The notes: a model not told the origin generated them from the sequence alone. A stretch of DNA of 64,000 nucleotides from Chlorops oryzae (GCA_020466095.1 CM035807.1:33485184-33549183); one strand, 5' to 3'; numbered from the stretch's first letter, positions 11,225-23,097 are shown. Translations and numbers: made by a program.

Positions 11225-11490
11225 AGAGCTCAACGCTGTAAAAGTAAATTGAAAGGAATTAACGAGCACATTCTTTTGAAGAAAGGAAATCAGATTTTAA
11301 ATTTCGATGACATGTCGAAAAAAATAAAGAAAATGTATGACTTATATGCAACCCTGTCAGTCCGATTACTTGTAATTAGCGTATGCGTTTAAGTAGCGAA
11401 AGTAAGCCAAAGTACTTCTTTGTATTTTCTACATGTGTTTGGTATTGGAAATTTACTTGCTGCTTTAGAGCGTATAGCCCTTTATACATA
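11225..11490 (-). repeat. Dispersed repeat, copy B (inverted to 5605-5880)
   Basis: Reverse-complement counterpart of copy A, including the shared run CTGCTTTAGAGCGTA and the GTCCGATTACTTGTAATTAG block. The short open frame over it (11114-11392) is not conserved in copy A and is probably not a gene. Confidence 0.7.
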
Positions 11491-11944
11491 TGAGAACATG
11501 CTTTTCGAATTTTTTTCCGAAAGTCCAATCGATTTCCTTTAAAACCGTAGTACATTTGCTATACCTTCTATAAGGTTTAACCATCGAAAACATGGAATTT
11601 TAAAACGCATTTGGACTTTTTAATTAAACCTTAATTAAGCTCTGCAAACACAAAACACATTTTTCCAGTTGAAGTTCGCATAAACTTAAAACAATATTAG
11701 TTTTATTTGAACTAAAATTACTGGCCGCGCATTGCAAGCTACAGATTGCTTTTTATAGAACTTTATCACATAAAAAAAGCATTGTACATTCATGATTTGT
11801 GTTACAAACAGGGTCCGTTCTCCGCAATAGGTATGCAATTTTGTATTATTCAGGGGTTGAAATTTTTTCTCAATCTTGAAGAGTTTGCTGTGCATTGGCC
11901 GCTGAACAGACGTTAATTTAAAAAAATACAACGCACAGGAAAGA

Positions 11945-12290
11945 ATTGTGCTCGTGCGCTAAAACCTGAACTGAATTTTTCCGTTCTCTAAAAAACTCTT
12001 TCCGTTCGGCAGCCAGCGAATTTTAAAAAATTCAGTTCACAGATAAAAAGTGTGCTCGCGAATTAAAAACGAACAGTTCGCATTGCGAGCATTTTTCAGT
12101 TCGCGAACGAAATTATTCCATTCTCTAACAAACTCGTTTCCGTTCGTTGGCAAACGAATTGAAAAAATTATGACCGCAGTTATGGATTGTGCTCGCGAAT
12201 AGAAAAACGAATGGATCGCGTTGCGAGTCGTAAAATGAAGAAGAACTGAATTTTTCGATTTGCGGACGGATTTTTTCCGTTCCCTGGTTA
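11945..12290. repeat. Degenerate tandem repeat, about 2.7 units of about 120-130 bp
   Basis: The block GTGCTCG followed by an A-rich run and GAAC, then CCGTTC..CTAA and GCGAATT, recurs near 11949, 12050 and 12189. Units are diverged. The GTTCG/CGAAC dinucleotide-poor style resembles the 130-bp units of the palindrome at 15398-17949, but no direct identity was seen. Confidence 0.5.
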
Positions 12291-12357
12291 CAAATGCTTG
12301 GAAAATGAAAATATGTCATTTGTTTTCCACATAAATAAATATTTCACTCAGCTTAAT

Positions 12358-12485
12358 ATGCTTTCCAGACGTACAACGAAATCTCGGGATTTCAGAACAA
12401 AATTGAAATCGCCTGGATTTCAAATGTCAAATTTGTTCGAAAATTTTCTGAAATCTCGAGATTTCGTTGTACGTCTGAAAAGCAT
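12358..12485. mobile_element. Short palindromic MITE
   Basis: A 128-bp near-perfect palindrome. The arms begin ATGCTTT(C/T)CAGACGTAC and run through CAACGAAATCTCG, separated by a loop of about 50 nt. The target duplication is ambiguous. Confidence 0.6.
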
Positions 12486-12585
12486 GTAAGGCTCAGTTAC
12501 TCTTGACTGAACGTAACTTAACATTACTTATACAATCAGCTGACTTGATATGTTCAGTATATTTTGTATGGGAGCAGATATACTA

Positions 12586-13022
12586 ATAGTGGTATTCAAG
12601 CAGGTGGGCATCTTGGGCATTGGGGCATATTGGGCATTTGGGCAAATTGGTTTGTATGTCTACAGTGTCAAATGAGTATGAATGTATGAAGAAATACAAA
12701 AACCATGATTTATAAAGTTCAATAAGTGAAAAACAAGTGAAATTGAATTAATGCCATGCATCTATTTAATAATACGACTACCGTTTTTACAAATAAATTT
12801 TTTTTTCAAAAAATTTTTGCATCTTAATTGTTTTATCAATTATATCTGCGTTTAAAGGAAAGACCACACATGTTTAACTGTCCGTATGGGTCTTAAAAGC
12901 AAACAGCTGTTATCGTTGAATTTTTTCACTCGTTCTTCAGAGGGTTGTTCATGCAAAAGTGCAAAATTTGCTAGTGCAAAATTTGCCCACTCCAATTGCC
13001 CCATCTGCTTGAATACCACTAT
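12586..13022. mobile_element. MITE with TA target site
   Basis: Termini ATAGTGGTATTCAAGCAG and its complement are flanked by TA at 12584-12585 and 13023-13024. Subterminal GGGCAxxTTGGGCA against TGCCC blocks pair. It is 437 bp and non-coding. The GGTATTCA core is shared with the MITE at 10518-10685, suggesting related termini. Confidence 0.65.
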
Positions 13023-13577
13023 TAATGTTAGTGTGGCAAACACTAGTGTGAAAAGCATCATTTTAAATTTTGGAATAGGGGTGTGAGGTAATGGCGTGGT
13101 GAATTCAAGAGGAATTTTTGAGCTTTTGTGTCCCGTTCTTCTTCCCATAGCAGCTGGTGAATAAAACCAATTGAAGCTACATATTTGATTTGTTTCACAT
13201 ATTCTCCGCATAGCTCTCTCAGTAGGTACGATTGATTAATAAGGAAAGTGTTTGTGTACATGCACGTAAATGTGTGCGCATCTGCTTTTTGATTAAGATT
13301 CTCTATGCCAGACATGTATGCCCATGTGTATCTTGCATAACGGAATATGGCATATTTTCACTACTTCTCAGCCGGGTGTTTTGGTGCCTGGGCACGAAGT
13401 GTATGAAGAAGTAGATATACCAAAATAAAAATGTAACTGTTTTCAAATTGTTTCACGAACCACTTACTATGCCCCACACCTTGTATATAGCTTGTGTATG
13501 GAACAAAGCGACCAATGCCGGCATTCTGTGTGCTATGCGCGTCTTCGAGCACCTCCTGTACACAGTTCCGCCTGGGT

Positions 13578-13614
13578 TATATAGATGGGCGAGCGATTTA
13601 ACTCTGGCAGCCCA
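13578..13614 (+). promoter_or_regulatory. Candidate core promoter of the xylulokinase-like gene
   Basis: TATATA at 13578-13583 and an arthropod initiator-like CCCAGTC with A at 13614, about 36 nt apart and 110 nt before the ATG at 13724. The spacing is slightly long for a TATA box. Sequence-only guess. Confidence 0.3.
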
Positions 13615-13723
13615 GTCGAGTATGGAATACGATTATAAGATTTTTTACAATTACATTCCTGGCTTCGGCGAAGTGGGAGTTCTTTATTCTGACAACTAGC
13701 GTATTTATTCCAAAAATAAATAA

Positions 13724-13783
13724 ATGTTTCCAATCGAAGAACGTAATGGTACATACATCGGCTTTGATTTGAGCACTCAGAAA
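13724..13783 (+). CDS. First coding exon resembling xylulokinase (FGGY kinase)
   Basis: ATG at 13724 opens 20 codons ending in GTYIGFDLSTQK, directly followed by the strong donor GTGAGT (13784-13789, phase 0). GFDxSTQ is the N-terminal phosphate-binding motif of FGGY sugar kinases. In animal xylulokinases this motif sits about 10-20 residues from the start and is followed by L/VK, consistent with the splice point. The enzyme phosphorylates D-xylulose to feed the pentose phosphate pathway in the cytosol. I find no second exon in the rest of the window. Either intron 1 exceeds 50 kb or the exon is orphaned. A chance match of 12 residues plus a consensus donor is unlikely but possible. Confidence 0.6.
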
Positions 13784-13920
13784 GTGAGTATCTAAGCACC
13801 TTATAAATCTTGCTTAATTTGGAAGTTTACTTAATGCTTGATTATATCTAAGTTACGTTAGACCAAACCAAATATTGCTTTTTTTTTGGGTGGAGAAAGC
13901 TATAATTATATACACGTTAA

Positions 13921-14966
13921 ACCCTAGTCCACAAAGGAAGAGAAATGACCTGAAGGAATTTTGGCTTAAAAAATATATATTTAGTAAGAGGAATTTTGAC
14001 AGTTTCCGTAGTGTCAATCTGCTGTCAATATCGATTTAAAGACAGCTAATTAAGCTTATTGTGCAAAAGTTAAATAGAAAATTGGCATAATTCTAGTATC
14101 TGGACGTTTGTGGGATTTGGCTGATATACGTAAAATGATCTCCTGATTCCAAATCTGCAATTCGTTTTTGGGGGTCGCCTCTAGTTTAGGAGATATTGAC
14201 CTTATTGACCCTAAAGTTTGTATGAAAATGCAATGTAAACATTGTGAAAACAGATTGACAGCTGGTTATGGTGTTGCCAGACGTCATGATTTGAAAAAAA
14301 TCCACCAATTGGTAGATTTAATATGTGGATGTTCATAATATGGAACTTTTTATGGGAATAATTTCAAATATTCAATTTTTTTTAGGAAATAATTCTGAAA
14401 TATTCGATTTTTGAGAAATATTTTTCGCTTGCGGCGCTTTTTTCAAAAACCACAAAAAAATAAAAATATTTCTCAAAAATTTTCCATTATTATACAAAAC
14501 TTACAATAACCTATGTTAAAATTTTTGTTTTTGAAAGTATGGCAACACTTCTCATCAAAAAATTACACGTTTTAACAATAACGAATTTTAAACAAGTGGC
14601 AACTACGCCAATGTCAAAATAGTGTAAAAATTAGTACGATTTTGGGCATTTTTTAAATCGTTATATCTCCTAAACTAGATGTGACCCCCCAAAAACGGAT
14701 TGCAGATATGGAATCAGGGGGTCATCATCAGGGGATTTTCAAAAATCCCAGAAACGGCCAGATACTAGAATTGTACTAACACTTGTACTAAAAATTTTAT
14801 ATCGCCAGCTGTCAAGTTTTCGTTTGCATTTCTCTTCTTTTGTGGACAAGAAAAAGGAATTATTTTTCTCTTGAATTCCTCTTTATTTCGCGAAGAAATA
14901 TCTCCCATACATTTTATGTGGAAAAAAAAATCCTTCAGTTCATTTCTCTTCCATTGTGGACTGGGG
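13921..14966. mobile_element. TTAA-flanked long-TIR element, piggyBac-like candidate
   Basis: TTAA at 13917-13920 and 14967-14970 flanks termini (A)CCCTAGTCCACAAAGG and CCCCAGTCCACAATGG. The arms continue to pair (GAAGAGAAATGA, CTGAAGGA). An inner inverted block also pairs (about 14091-14215 against 14650-14775, around CTAGTATCTGG). TTAA targets with CCC termini suggest piggyBac. No transposase. Confidence 0.55.
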
Positions 14967-14970
14967 TTAA

Positions 14971-15397
14971 CACACAAATGAGCTATGGAGAATTTACCTC
15001 GCAGTAAATGCGGCGCGAATTGACCCCAATTTTATACCAATGTTACACCAGAGACAAAAACTAGTGATGCCGTCTGAATACACATGCTCTTATATTTCCT
15101 GATCAAAACCTACAGGGGACAGCGATCCCAGTGAGTGATTTTGGACTGGTTGAATTTCCTGCAAGGGGTAATAAGATGTTCAACAAAATGTGATTAAAGC
15201 CTATTATAGCGTTGCAATGATGTGATTAAATTCTTAATGGGTACAATCTAAAACTCATCAGATAAGTCTTATCAAATCTTATCAAAAACTTCCTGATTAT
15301 AAATACACGGGCATATGCTTTGAATTAATATAGAATTTTAAAACTGCTTGAATATATAATATGTATGTAGCTGGGATGTAGATCAGAATTTATCCAC
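14971..15397. other. Non-coding stretch with a fragment of another TIR family
   Basis: GCAGTAAATGCGG and ATTGACCCC near 15001-15030, followed by ACTAGTGATG at about 15061, resemble the left end of the element at 44089-45012. Otherwise no gene or RNA is seen. Confidence 0.4.
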
Positions 15398-15743
15398 CCC
15401 AATAAGCACAACGAGTTCGAATCGAATTCGAATCAATTCGTTTTGACGTGCAAACTCTTCGCGGCGAGTTTCGCGGCGAGCTCGAATCGAAATTCGAATT
15501 CGTGAGGGAGTCACCTTTTTACGCGATTCAATATTTTTATCGCATTTTTTATCGTTTACGCATCGCGCGCGATTCGTATTTTGCTATCGTTTTGCTATCG
15601 CGCTTTATTCGAATTTTTTATCATATTCGATTCGCCTTTTTGTCGAATTTTCGATTATATACGATTAGTAAAAAAAAAAATTTTTAATTTTTATATTTAA
15701 TGTATGATTCTAATAAAAGTCTTATTAAAGACTATTTTTCGGT

Positions 15744-15895
15744 AAAAAAAAAAAAAAAAAAAAAAAACTGTTCTAATGCTGGAACCACACTTTTGAATCC
15801 ACCGGCTGTGGGATTTGAACACCGAACCTCTTGACTTCTAGTCATACTTATTTCTAGTCTGCTTACCCATTACGCCGTCTTCGCCGAATTGAAGT
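15744..15895 (-). mobile_element. tRNA-derived SINE inside the FB-like element
   Basis: The minus strand reads a box A-like GGCGTAATGGGTAAGCA and a box B-like GGTTCGGTGTTCAAATCC, then a short body ending in a T run (A run 15744-15767 on plus). RNA polymerase III internal promoters of this form mark tRNA-derived SINEs. The cloverleaf is not intact, so it is not a tRNA gene. Confidence 0.55.
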
Positions 15896-16164
15896 GAATG
15901 ACTTTTTTTCGTTTATATGTTTAGCTTGATTCTATATTTACCTCGAATGTCTTGCGATTTGGAAACAAATTAACAAAACTACTTTCGAGAATTAAAGTTT
16001 CGTATCCACTAAACACAAATATTTTAAAGAATTCGAATTGAATTCGAATCGCGGAAGGCAATTTTCGCGAGCTCGCGCTTTTATCGTATTTTGCGTTCGA
16101 TTCGAGAGAAATAGCGATAAGAATTCGAACCGTTTGCAACGAGCTCGCTTTTTTATCGTGGATT

Positions 16165-17068
16165 TTATAAAATGCGAGCTCGCTTTTTTATCGTGGAATT
16201 CATAAGAGTCTTACCGACTACGGCACCCTGAAAGGGATTTTGAAGTTTTGTTGATATTTTGAAAAGTCCTCGAGGGCTCCCTGAAAAATGGCCCCAATGC
16301 AAAATGGCCCCAAACTGAAAATGAAAAAAGGCCCCAAAATTTGGGGTCATTGTGCATTATGAAAAATTACCTCAAATCAAAAATGAAATTTGGCCCCAAA
16401 ATAAAATGAAAAAGGCCCCAAAAACAAAAAGAGGTGTTTTTAATCGATATGAAAAATGGCCCCAAACTAGAAAATAAAACGGCCGTTATAAAATTAAAAA
16501 AATTAAAAATAAATAAAAGACCCCAATTTTGCATAATGCATTATTGCCCCACTTTGAAAAATTAAAAAAGGCCCCAAAATTTGGGGTCATTTTGCGTTAT
16601 AAAAAATTACCCCAAATCCAAAAATTTAAAAAGGCCCCAAAATTTGGGGTCATTTTGCGTTATAAAAAATTACCCCAAATCCAAAAATGTAAAAAGGCCC
16701 CAAATTTTGGGGTCTTTTTTTCATATTTAATTTTTTAAATTTTATAACGGCCGTTTTATTTTCTAGTTTGGGGCCATTTTTCATATCGATTAAAAACACC
16801 TCTTTTTGTTTTTGGGGCCTTTTTCATTTTATTTTGGGGCCAAATTTCATTTTTGATTTGAGGTAATTTTTCATAATGCACAATGACCCCAAATTTTGGG
16901 GCCTTTTTTCATTTTCAGTTTGGGGCCATTTTGCATTGGGGCCATTTTTCAGGGAGCCCTCGAGGACTTTTCAAAATATCAACAAAACTTCAAAATCCCT
17001 TTCAGGGTGCCGTAGTCGGTAAGACTCTTATGAATTCCACGATAAAAAAGCGAGCTCGCATTTTATAA
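16165..17068. repeat. Palindromic core with GGCCCC(A) repeats
   Basis: The left half encodes on the minus strand exactly the same 61-residue frame as the right half on plus, so the arms are nearly identical. The centre (16560-16720) holds three units of about 62 bp with AAAGGCCCCAAAATTTGGGG. The GCCCC/GGGGC motifs are themselves self-complementary. Confidence 0.8.
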
Positions 17069-17087
17069 AATCCACGATAAAAAAAGC

Positions 17088-17830
17088 GAGCTCGTTGCAA
17101 ACGGTTCGAATTCTTATCGCGTTTTGTCTTCGAATCGAATTCGAATCGAACGCAAAATACGATAAAAGCGCGAGCTCGCGTATTCTAAAATCCGCGATAA
17201 AAAAGCGAGCTCGAGGCGAGCTCGTTGCAAACGATTCGAATTCTTATCGCGTTTTGTCTTCGAATCGAATTCGAATCGAACGCAAAATACGATAAAAGCG
17301 CGATATCGCGTATTCTAAAATCCGCGATAAAAAAGCGAGCTCGAGGCGAGCTCGTTGCAAACGATTCGAATTCTTATCGCGTTTTGTCTTCGAATCGAAT
17401 TCGAATCGAACGCAAAATACGATAAAAGCGCGATATCGCGTATTCTAAAATCCGCGATAAAAAAGCGAGCTCGAGGCGAGCTCGTTGCAAACGATTCGAA
17501 TTCTTATCGCGTTTTGTCTTCGAATCGAATTCGAATCGAACGCAAAATACGATAAAAGCGCGATATCGCGTATTCTAAAATCCGCGATAAAAAAGCGAGC
17601 TCGAGGCGAGCTCGTTGCAAACGATTCGAATTCTTATCGCGTTTTGTCTTCGAATCGAATTCGAATCGAACGCAAAAATACGATAAAAGCGCGATATCGC
17701 GTATTCTAAAATCCGCGATAAAAAAGCGAGCTCGAGGCGAGCTCGTTGCAAACGATTCGAATTCTTATCGCGTTTTGTCTTCGAATCGAATTCGAATCGA
17801 ACGCAAAATACGATAAAAGCGCGATATCGC
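17088..17830. repeat. 130-bp tandem repeat array in the right arm
   Basis: Successive copies of GAGCTCGTTGCAAACG-type starts occur near 17088, 17218, 17348, 17478, 17608 and 17739. Copies two to six are almost identical (one is 131 bp), which points to recent homogenisation. Confidence 0.85.
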
Positions 17831-17949
17831 GAAAATTGCCTTCCGCGAATTCGAATCGAATTCGATTCGAATTCGTTTAATGCGATTCGCGCTCTACGAA
17901 TTCGATTCGAATTCGATTCGAACACGTTATCGTTTTTGTGTTTATTGGG

Positions 17950-18446
17950 ACCCCATCACCAAGGGAAATTTTCGTGAAATTTTTTGCGTGATAGAAAATT
18001 TAATGTTGATGTCTACGGTGACCATAAATTGAAATTGATGTCACAGAACTGAACTGCAAAGTCTTCCAGAATTTAAATTGATCCAAAGGTCATGACGATC
18101 TTATTTTGACTTTCCCCTACCCATGTGGTGATAAGAATATAAATATGTATGTCTATATAGTTGCCGTCCCAAAAATAAATAAGTCGCTGACACATTTTCA
18201 AAATTTCGCTAAATGTGGGTAATAAAAATATTAAAAAATTTTATTAAAAATATGGCTCTTATTCATTTAAAAATTTTATTTAAACAAAAACAGAACTCCA
18301 ATTCTTTAAAACAATGGTATTATTCTTATTTACCTATACATAAAAAGCTTTCTTTAAAAGTTTCAAAAAATTACAAACATTTTACAATGGCATAAAAAGT
18401 TGGCAAAAAACTTGTCTTAGAAAATTATCATTTCGTATAGTTTTTG
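17950..18446. other. Non-coding stretch
   Basis: AT-rich. No gene or repeat structure recognised. Confidence 0.5.
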
Positions 18447-18449
18447 TAA

Positions 18450-18750
18450 TGCCGCTTACAGACTATTGAATTTAACTGATTTTAGCTGTTGTGATTTTAG
18501 CATTTATCACTGCATCTAACCTGAATTTAGCTTCTTTAAATGTAGAAATTAGATCATGCGTTTAGCTGTTTCATATTGCAACACTTTCGTTTTTGGTGCT
18601 AAATTCAGATTTTAATTTAAATGCTAAAATCACAATAGCCAAAGCCACTTAACGCATTTTTTGCCGACTGTGTCTATAAAACCACAAAATTAATGCAAAT
18701 TTGTTGTTTTCGGTCAAAAATTAGTTAAATGTAATAGTCTGTAAGCGGCA
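18450..18750. mobile_element. MITE with TAA target duplication, PIF/Harbinger-like
   Basis: Termini TGCCGCTTACAGACTATT and its complement are flanked by TAA (18447-18449 and 18751-18753). Inner blocks GATTTTAGCAT also pair. It is 301 bp and non-coding. Confidence 0.7.
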
Positions 18751-18855
18751 TAACAGTATGACTTAGAAAAAAAAAATTTATAATTATTATTCCTCATCTA
18801 AGTTCGGATCTTCATACTTACAGTTTTGCTTTCTTGATGCAACTTGATGTAGGAT

Positions 18856-18955
18856 NNNNNNNNNNNNNNNNNNNNNNNNNNNNNNNNNNNNNNNNNNNNN
18901 NNNNNNNNNNNNNNNNNNNNNNNNNNNNNNNNNNNNNNNNNNNNNNNNNNNNNNN
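18856..18955. other. Assembly gap (100 N)
   Basis: Exactly 100 N. Flanking sequence is non-coding. Confidence 0.98.
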
Positions 18956-19356
18956 GTGGTACTATACACGTTGTAAGGTGGTTCATAAAGTAACAGAATC
19001 TGCAATAAAATTTTTCGGCATTTTGTGGCACCCATATACCATATCTCGAAAAACCGAATGTAGACGCAAAATTTCGATATAACAAAATTCTCTTACGTTT
19101 TACGTTTTAAAATTTGTACAACTAAATTGGCACACTCTGTTCTAATTATTCGACGCATTTCAATTAAAATTTGTTAAGTTTAATTTAAATAAATTAATTC
19201 TGAATAAATTAGCATCAAAACACTTTTCAACGTAAAGCCCTTCGAATGCGTGTGTATTAGGGTGTCCCAAAAAAATTAAAATTTTTTTTTTTAACGCATA
19301 CCCCCCAATTTTTTTCTAAATGGTCCTATTAGCTTAAATAATGCCTTCAAAGTTTG
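18956..19356. other. Non-coding stretch
   Basis: No gene seen. It contains GGGTGTCCC plus an A run near 19260, a motif common at mariner-type repeat ends, without a partner. Confidence 0.45.
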
Positions 19357-19709
19357 GTTTGATCACTAAGCATACAATATATAGAGGAATAATTTCATAG
19401 AAGCGTTTGGCACCCAAAAAGCAGCCATCAATAACTCCCAGGCTCTCAGTTTTATTCTTGCTCTCTCACTTTTGTTTAAGCTCTCTCAATTTGCGCTCAT
19501 AAATGAGCGAGAATTATTTCATCTTCGCTTTGCTACACTGAAGTCGTATTGAACATACTACGTGTGTGTGTATGTGAATATGTCGAGTTTTTTCTTCTGT
19601 TGTTCTTCTTTAATTCTTTTGAAGAAGTTACGATGTGCGTATGTAAGAAAATTTTCGATTCGATTTTGATTTTTGGTTTATGCATGGAACGAAAATGTGC
19701 GTATAAGCT

Positions 19710-19923
19710 TGTGGCAGCTCCGCACCTAAAAAATAACTCAGCAACTAGATATTTTGAATTCTGAATTCCGAACTTCTTGATTATAAAATAACATAGCAAC
19801 CAAATAATTTTGGATTCCGAACTTTCTTGATTAGTAATATATAAAAAGAAAGCCAGTCGCAAATGTATCTCCTTCCGAAATTAAATAAAGAATAATAACT
19901 CAATAACAACAACAGTAACTATA
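19710..19923 (+). repeat. 5' LTR of the CsRn1-like element
   Basis: 214 bp from TGTGGCAGCTCC to CAGTAACTATA, nearly identical to 23071-23284 (for example one difference in the AGTAATATA/AGTAAAATA stretch), so insertion is recent. It contains AATAAA. Confidence 0.9.
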
Positions 19924-19925
19924 AT

Positions 19926-19938
19926 TGGTGACCCCGAC
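19926..19938 (+). other. Primer binding site, tRNA-Trp type
   Basis: TGGTGACCCCGAC, two nt after the LTR, is complementary to the 3' end of tRNA-Trp. That is the primer used by the CsRn1 clade. Confidence 0.75.
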
Positions 19939-22900
19939 AATAACTTAAAATTTTTAGTCGACACCGGAGCTGAAGTAAGCGTCATTTCAGCCGCAACTTG
20001 GAATAAAACTCAGGATTTCGAACATTACCTCTATGCTGCAAACAAGACGAAAATAAAAACCTTTGGGGACAAGGTGTTGACGCTTAATCTTGGCTTGCGG
20101 CGACCTTTTGAATGGAAATTCATAATAGCTGAAGTATCGCAACCAATTCTGGGAGCGGACTTTTTAAGCGAATATGATCTTTCCGTTAATTTACGGCAAC
20201 GCAAAATTTTCGACGGCAAGACTCAGCTCACAAAAACAGGCGTCATCGCAGAAATTTCTAACAATTTATTGGGCATATCCGCAATTAACACGGACGATCC
20301 TTTTCAGGGCTTGTTTGTCGAGTTTAAGGACATTATGGCAACACCGAATAACTTCAAGCACAAGACCATCAAGCACAACGTCCTGCACCACATTATCACA
20401 ACTGGCCCACCGGTTTTTGCTAAGCCCAGACGTCTTGATGCCGAAAAGTTGAATGCTGCGAAGATTGAAATCAACACGCTGCTGGACGCAGGTATTTGCC
20501 GACCTTTAAGTAGCCCATGGGCTAGTCCTTTGCACATGGTGCGCAAAAAGAATAATGAATGGCGACTATGCGGTGACTATCGTCGTCTCAATAGTGTTAC
20601 TGAACCAGATCGCTATCCAATACCACATCTGCATGATTTTATTCAATCACTTAACGGATGCCAAATTTTTTCAACGATAGACCTGCGTCGGGCATACCAT
20701 CAAATACCCGTAAACCCCGAAGACATACCGAAGACTGCAATTACAACACCATTTGGCATGTATGAATACGTTTACATGTGTTTTGGACTTAGAAATGCTG
20801 GCCAAACCTTCCAAAGATTTATGCATGAAATCCTGCGGGACCTACCATTCGCTTGGCCATACTTAGACGACATTCTCATCGCATCAAAAAATGAAGAGGA
20901 ACACCGGCAACACTTGAGGATCCTGCTTCAGAAACTTCGCGACTACGGGATAATCGTAAACCCATCAAAATGTGTCCTTGGCAAGCAACAAGTAACTTTC
21001 TTGGGTTACTGTATCACCCCGGATGGCATAAAACCACCGGTAGATCGCGTCGAAGCTATAAAAAACTATAAGCTTCCGGAACGAGTTTGTGATTTAAGAC
21101 GATTCTTGGGAATGCTAAACTTTTTTAAAAGATTTTTGCCGAACGCAGCAGCACACCAACAAGCTTTGTTCTCGTACATAAGGGGAAACATCAAAAACGA
21201 CAAATCGAAAATTGAATGGAATGAGGACACTAAATTCGCTTTTCAACAATGCAAAGACGACCTAAGTACGGCAACGCTACTCGTTTACCCGAAAACAGGT
21301 GCACCACTCTCGCTTTCGGTTGACGCATCCGGCTCAGCAATTGGAGCCGTTTTACAACAAAACCACAAGGGAAAATGGCAACCGCTGGGTTTCTATTCAG
21401 AAAAACTCTCAGAGACACAAAAACGTTACAGCGCCTACGACCGCGAACTTCTCGCTGCGTACAAGGGCGTCAAATATTTTCGGCATATGCTGGAAGGACG
21501 TGAGTTTTTCATACTCACGGACCACAAACCACTTCAATTCGCTTTTCGTCAAAATCCAGAAAAGTCATCACCTCGCCAGGCAAGGCACCTCGATTTTTTA
21601 AGCCAGTTCACGACAGATATTAGATATTTACCCGGTAAAGAGAACACCGTTGCAGACGCTATGTCCCGTATCGAAGCCATCCATTGCGACAACACAATTG
21701 ACTATGAGAAGCTTGCAAAACATCAGAGAGACGACGCGGAACTCAAAACATTTTGTAGCAACACTTCTTGTGAGTTTAAGCTCTTCAACATTCCCAATTC
21801 ATCAGCAGAAATCTTCTGCGATGTTAGCACAGGAAGAGCTAGACCATTTCTTACTGACCCATTCAGGAGGACAGCATTTAACTCCATTCACAACATCTCA
21901 CACACCGGCACAAATAAAACGACTAATCTGATAGCGAACAGATTCATATGGCCAAACATGAGGAAAGATTGCCGCGAATGGACTCGTTCATGTGTAAAAT
22001 GCCAGCGATCAAAAATATACCGTCACAACAAAGCCCCTCTATCAAAATATCGTCTACCAGACCAGCGCTTCGAACATGTAAATATAGACATAGTCGGGCC
22101 GCTGCCGCCCAGCAGAGGATATCGCTACTGTCTAACTTGCATCGATCGGTATACACGTTGGGTGGAAGCATACCCGTTGGAAAACATAACTGCTGAAGAC
22201 GTGGGATTCGCTTTTTATGCAAGCTGGATCTCGCGATTCGGTGTCCCCTTAAGAGTAACCACCGACCAAGGACGACAATTTCAATCCTCATTTTTCAGCA
22301 GTCTGAACAAACTACTCGGCATCAAACATTTGCGCACAACCGCATACCATCCCGCCTCAAACGGGTTGATCGAACGTTTTCATAGGACATTGAAAGCAGC
22401 AATAAAAGCTCATAGCACGGAGAAATGGGTTGACGTTTTACCATTAATTCTTCTTGGATACCGAACGTCTCTCAAAGAAGATATTAAATCAACGCCAGCA
22501 GAAATGGTATATGGTGCACACTTACGCATTCCCGGAGAATTTGTAGAATCAAAGTCTAGCAATTCCGATGTTAATGAAGCAGATTTCATTACGCAATTAC
22601 GAGCATGTATGGGGGAATTAAAACCACCAGCTACATCAACCCATACTAAGCCACCAATATTTATGGAAACGGCATTGGCAAACACCCCAGCAGTTTTCAT
22701 ACGAAACGACACCGTGCGACGGCCGCTTCAGCCTCCATATGATGGACCCTATCCTGTTCTTCATCGTTGTGATAAGTATTTCACGGTCAATATAGACGGA
22801 AGAAAGGCAAACATTAGTATTGATCGATTAAAGGCAGCTTATGTAGTCGTTGAGGCCAACCACCCGATAGGCCACACGTCGCAGGAACCTAGAAAGCAAA

Positions 22901-23097
22901 ATACGACACCAGTCAACCAATCAACCAACCCAAACGCTAAATCGACATCGCCAACAGCTAGGAGCAAATTACCACATCAGCAAATTCTGCCGTCCAATTC
23001 ACAGATCCCTGAATACCACAGTAGAGCCGGACGAAGAGTAAGGTTAACATCAAAATATGCGGGGGAGTATTGTGGCAGCTCCGCACCTAAAAAATAA
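19939..23097 (+). CDS. Pol polyprotein of CsRn1-like gypsy element (PR-RT-RNaseH-IN)
   Basis: Open without interruption for more than 1050 codons; the frame continues upstream through the primer site to a stop in the LTR at 19882. No ATG is near, so translation normally relied on gag. Order: aspartic protease with [10 protein letters not shown] (about 19951); RT with [26 protein letters not shown] and catalytic YLDD (20860-20871); RNase H with [13 protein letters not shown] and [10 protein letters not shown]; integrase with HHCC zinc finger (about 21885-22005) and DDE core ([20 protein letters not shown]). The C-terminus is Pro/Ser/Thr-rich. It ends inside the start of the 3' LTR. All catalytic motifs look intact, but with gag missing the copy could move only in trans. 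Confidence 0.85.
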   Translation, partial: NNLKFLVDTGAEVSVISAATWNKTQDFEHYLYAANKTKIKTFGDKVLTLNLGLRRPFEWKFIIAEVSQPILGADFLSEYDLSVNLRQRKIFDGKTQLTKTGVIAEISNNLLGISAINTDDPFQGLFVEFKDIMATPNNFKHKTIKHNVLHHIITTGPPVFAKPRRLDAEKLNAAKIEINTLLDAGICRPLSSPWASPLHMVRKKNNEWRLCGDYRRLNSVTEPDRYPIPHLHDFIQSLNGCQIFSTIDLRRAYHQIPVNPEDIPKTAITTPFGMYEYVYMCFGLRNAGQTFQRFMHEILRDLPFAWPYLDDILIASKNEEEHRQHLRILLQKLRDYGIIVNPSKCVLGKQQVTFLGYCITPDGIKPPVDRVEAIKNYKLPERVCDLRRFLGMLNFFKRFLPNAAAHQQALFSYIRGNIKNDKSKIEWNEDTKFAFQQCKDDLSTATLLVYPKTGAPLSLSVDASGSAIGAVLQQNHKGKWQPLGFYSEKLSETQKRYSAYDRELLAAYKGVKYFRHMLEGREFFILTDHKPLQFAFRQNPEKSSPRQARHLDFLSQFTTDIRYLPGKENTVADAMSRIEAIHCDNTIDYEKLAKHQRDDAELKTFCSNTSCEFKLFNIPNSSAEIFCDVSTGRARPFLTDPFRRTAFNSIHNISHTGTNKTTNLIANRFIWPNMRKDCREWTRSCVKCQRSKIYRHNKAPLSKYRLPDQRFEHVNIDIVGPLPPSRGYRYCLTCIDRYTRWVEAYPLENITAEDVGFAFYASWISRFGVPLRVTTDQGRQFQSSFFSSLNKLLGIKHLRTTAYHPASNGLIERFHRTLKAAIKAHSTEKWVDVLPLILLGYRTSLKEDIKSTPAEMVYGAHLRIPGEFVESKSSNSDVNEADFITQLRACMGELKPPATSTHTKPPIFMETALANTPAVFIRNDTVRRPLQPPYDGPYPVLHRCDKYFTVNIDGRKANISIDRLKAAYVVVEANHPIGHTSQEPRKQNTTPVNQSTNPNAKSTSPTARSKLPHQQILPSNSQIPEYHSRAGRRVRLTSKYAGEYCGSSAPKK

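Larger units (their letters stand above)
15398..17949. mobile_element. FB-like giant palindromic element
   Basis: Termini CCCAATAAGCAC and, inverted, CCCAATAAACAC. Arms are rich in GAATTCGAATCG, GAGCTCG and ATCGCG. The core 16165-17068 is an almost perfect inverted repeat about a centre near 16617. The right arm is expanded by about six 130-bp tandem units, while the left arm keeps about one and carries a SINE. Long inverted repeats built from tandem subrepeats are the hallmark of Drosophila FB foldback elements. No protein coding. No clear target duplication. Confidence 0.7.

Noticed and set aside
11114..11392. 92-codon open frame over dispersed repeat copy B
   Set aside because: The frame is not maintained in copy A and shows no known motif.
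13448..13699. 83-codon open frame upstream of the xylulokinase-like exon
   Set aside because: No recognisable domain, overlapped by equally long frames on the other strand, and it covers the putative promoter.
17088..17830. CRISPR-like or satellite array
   Set aside because: Head-to-tail 130-bp units without unique spacers, located in one arm of a palindromic element; it is a transposon subrepeat array.
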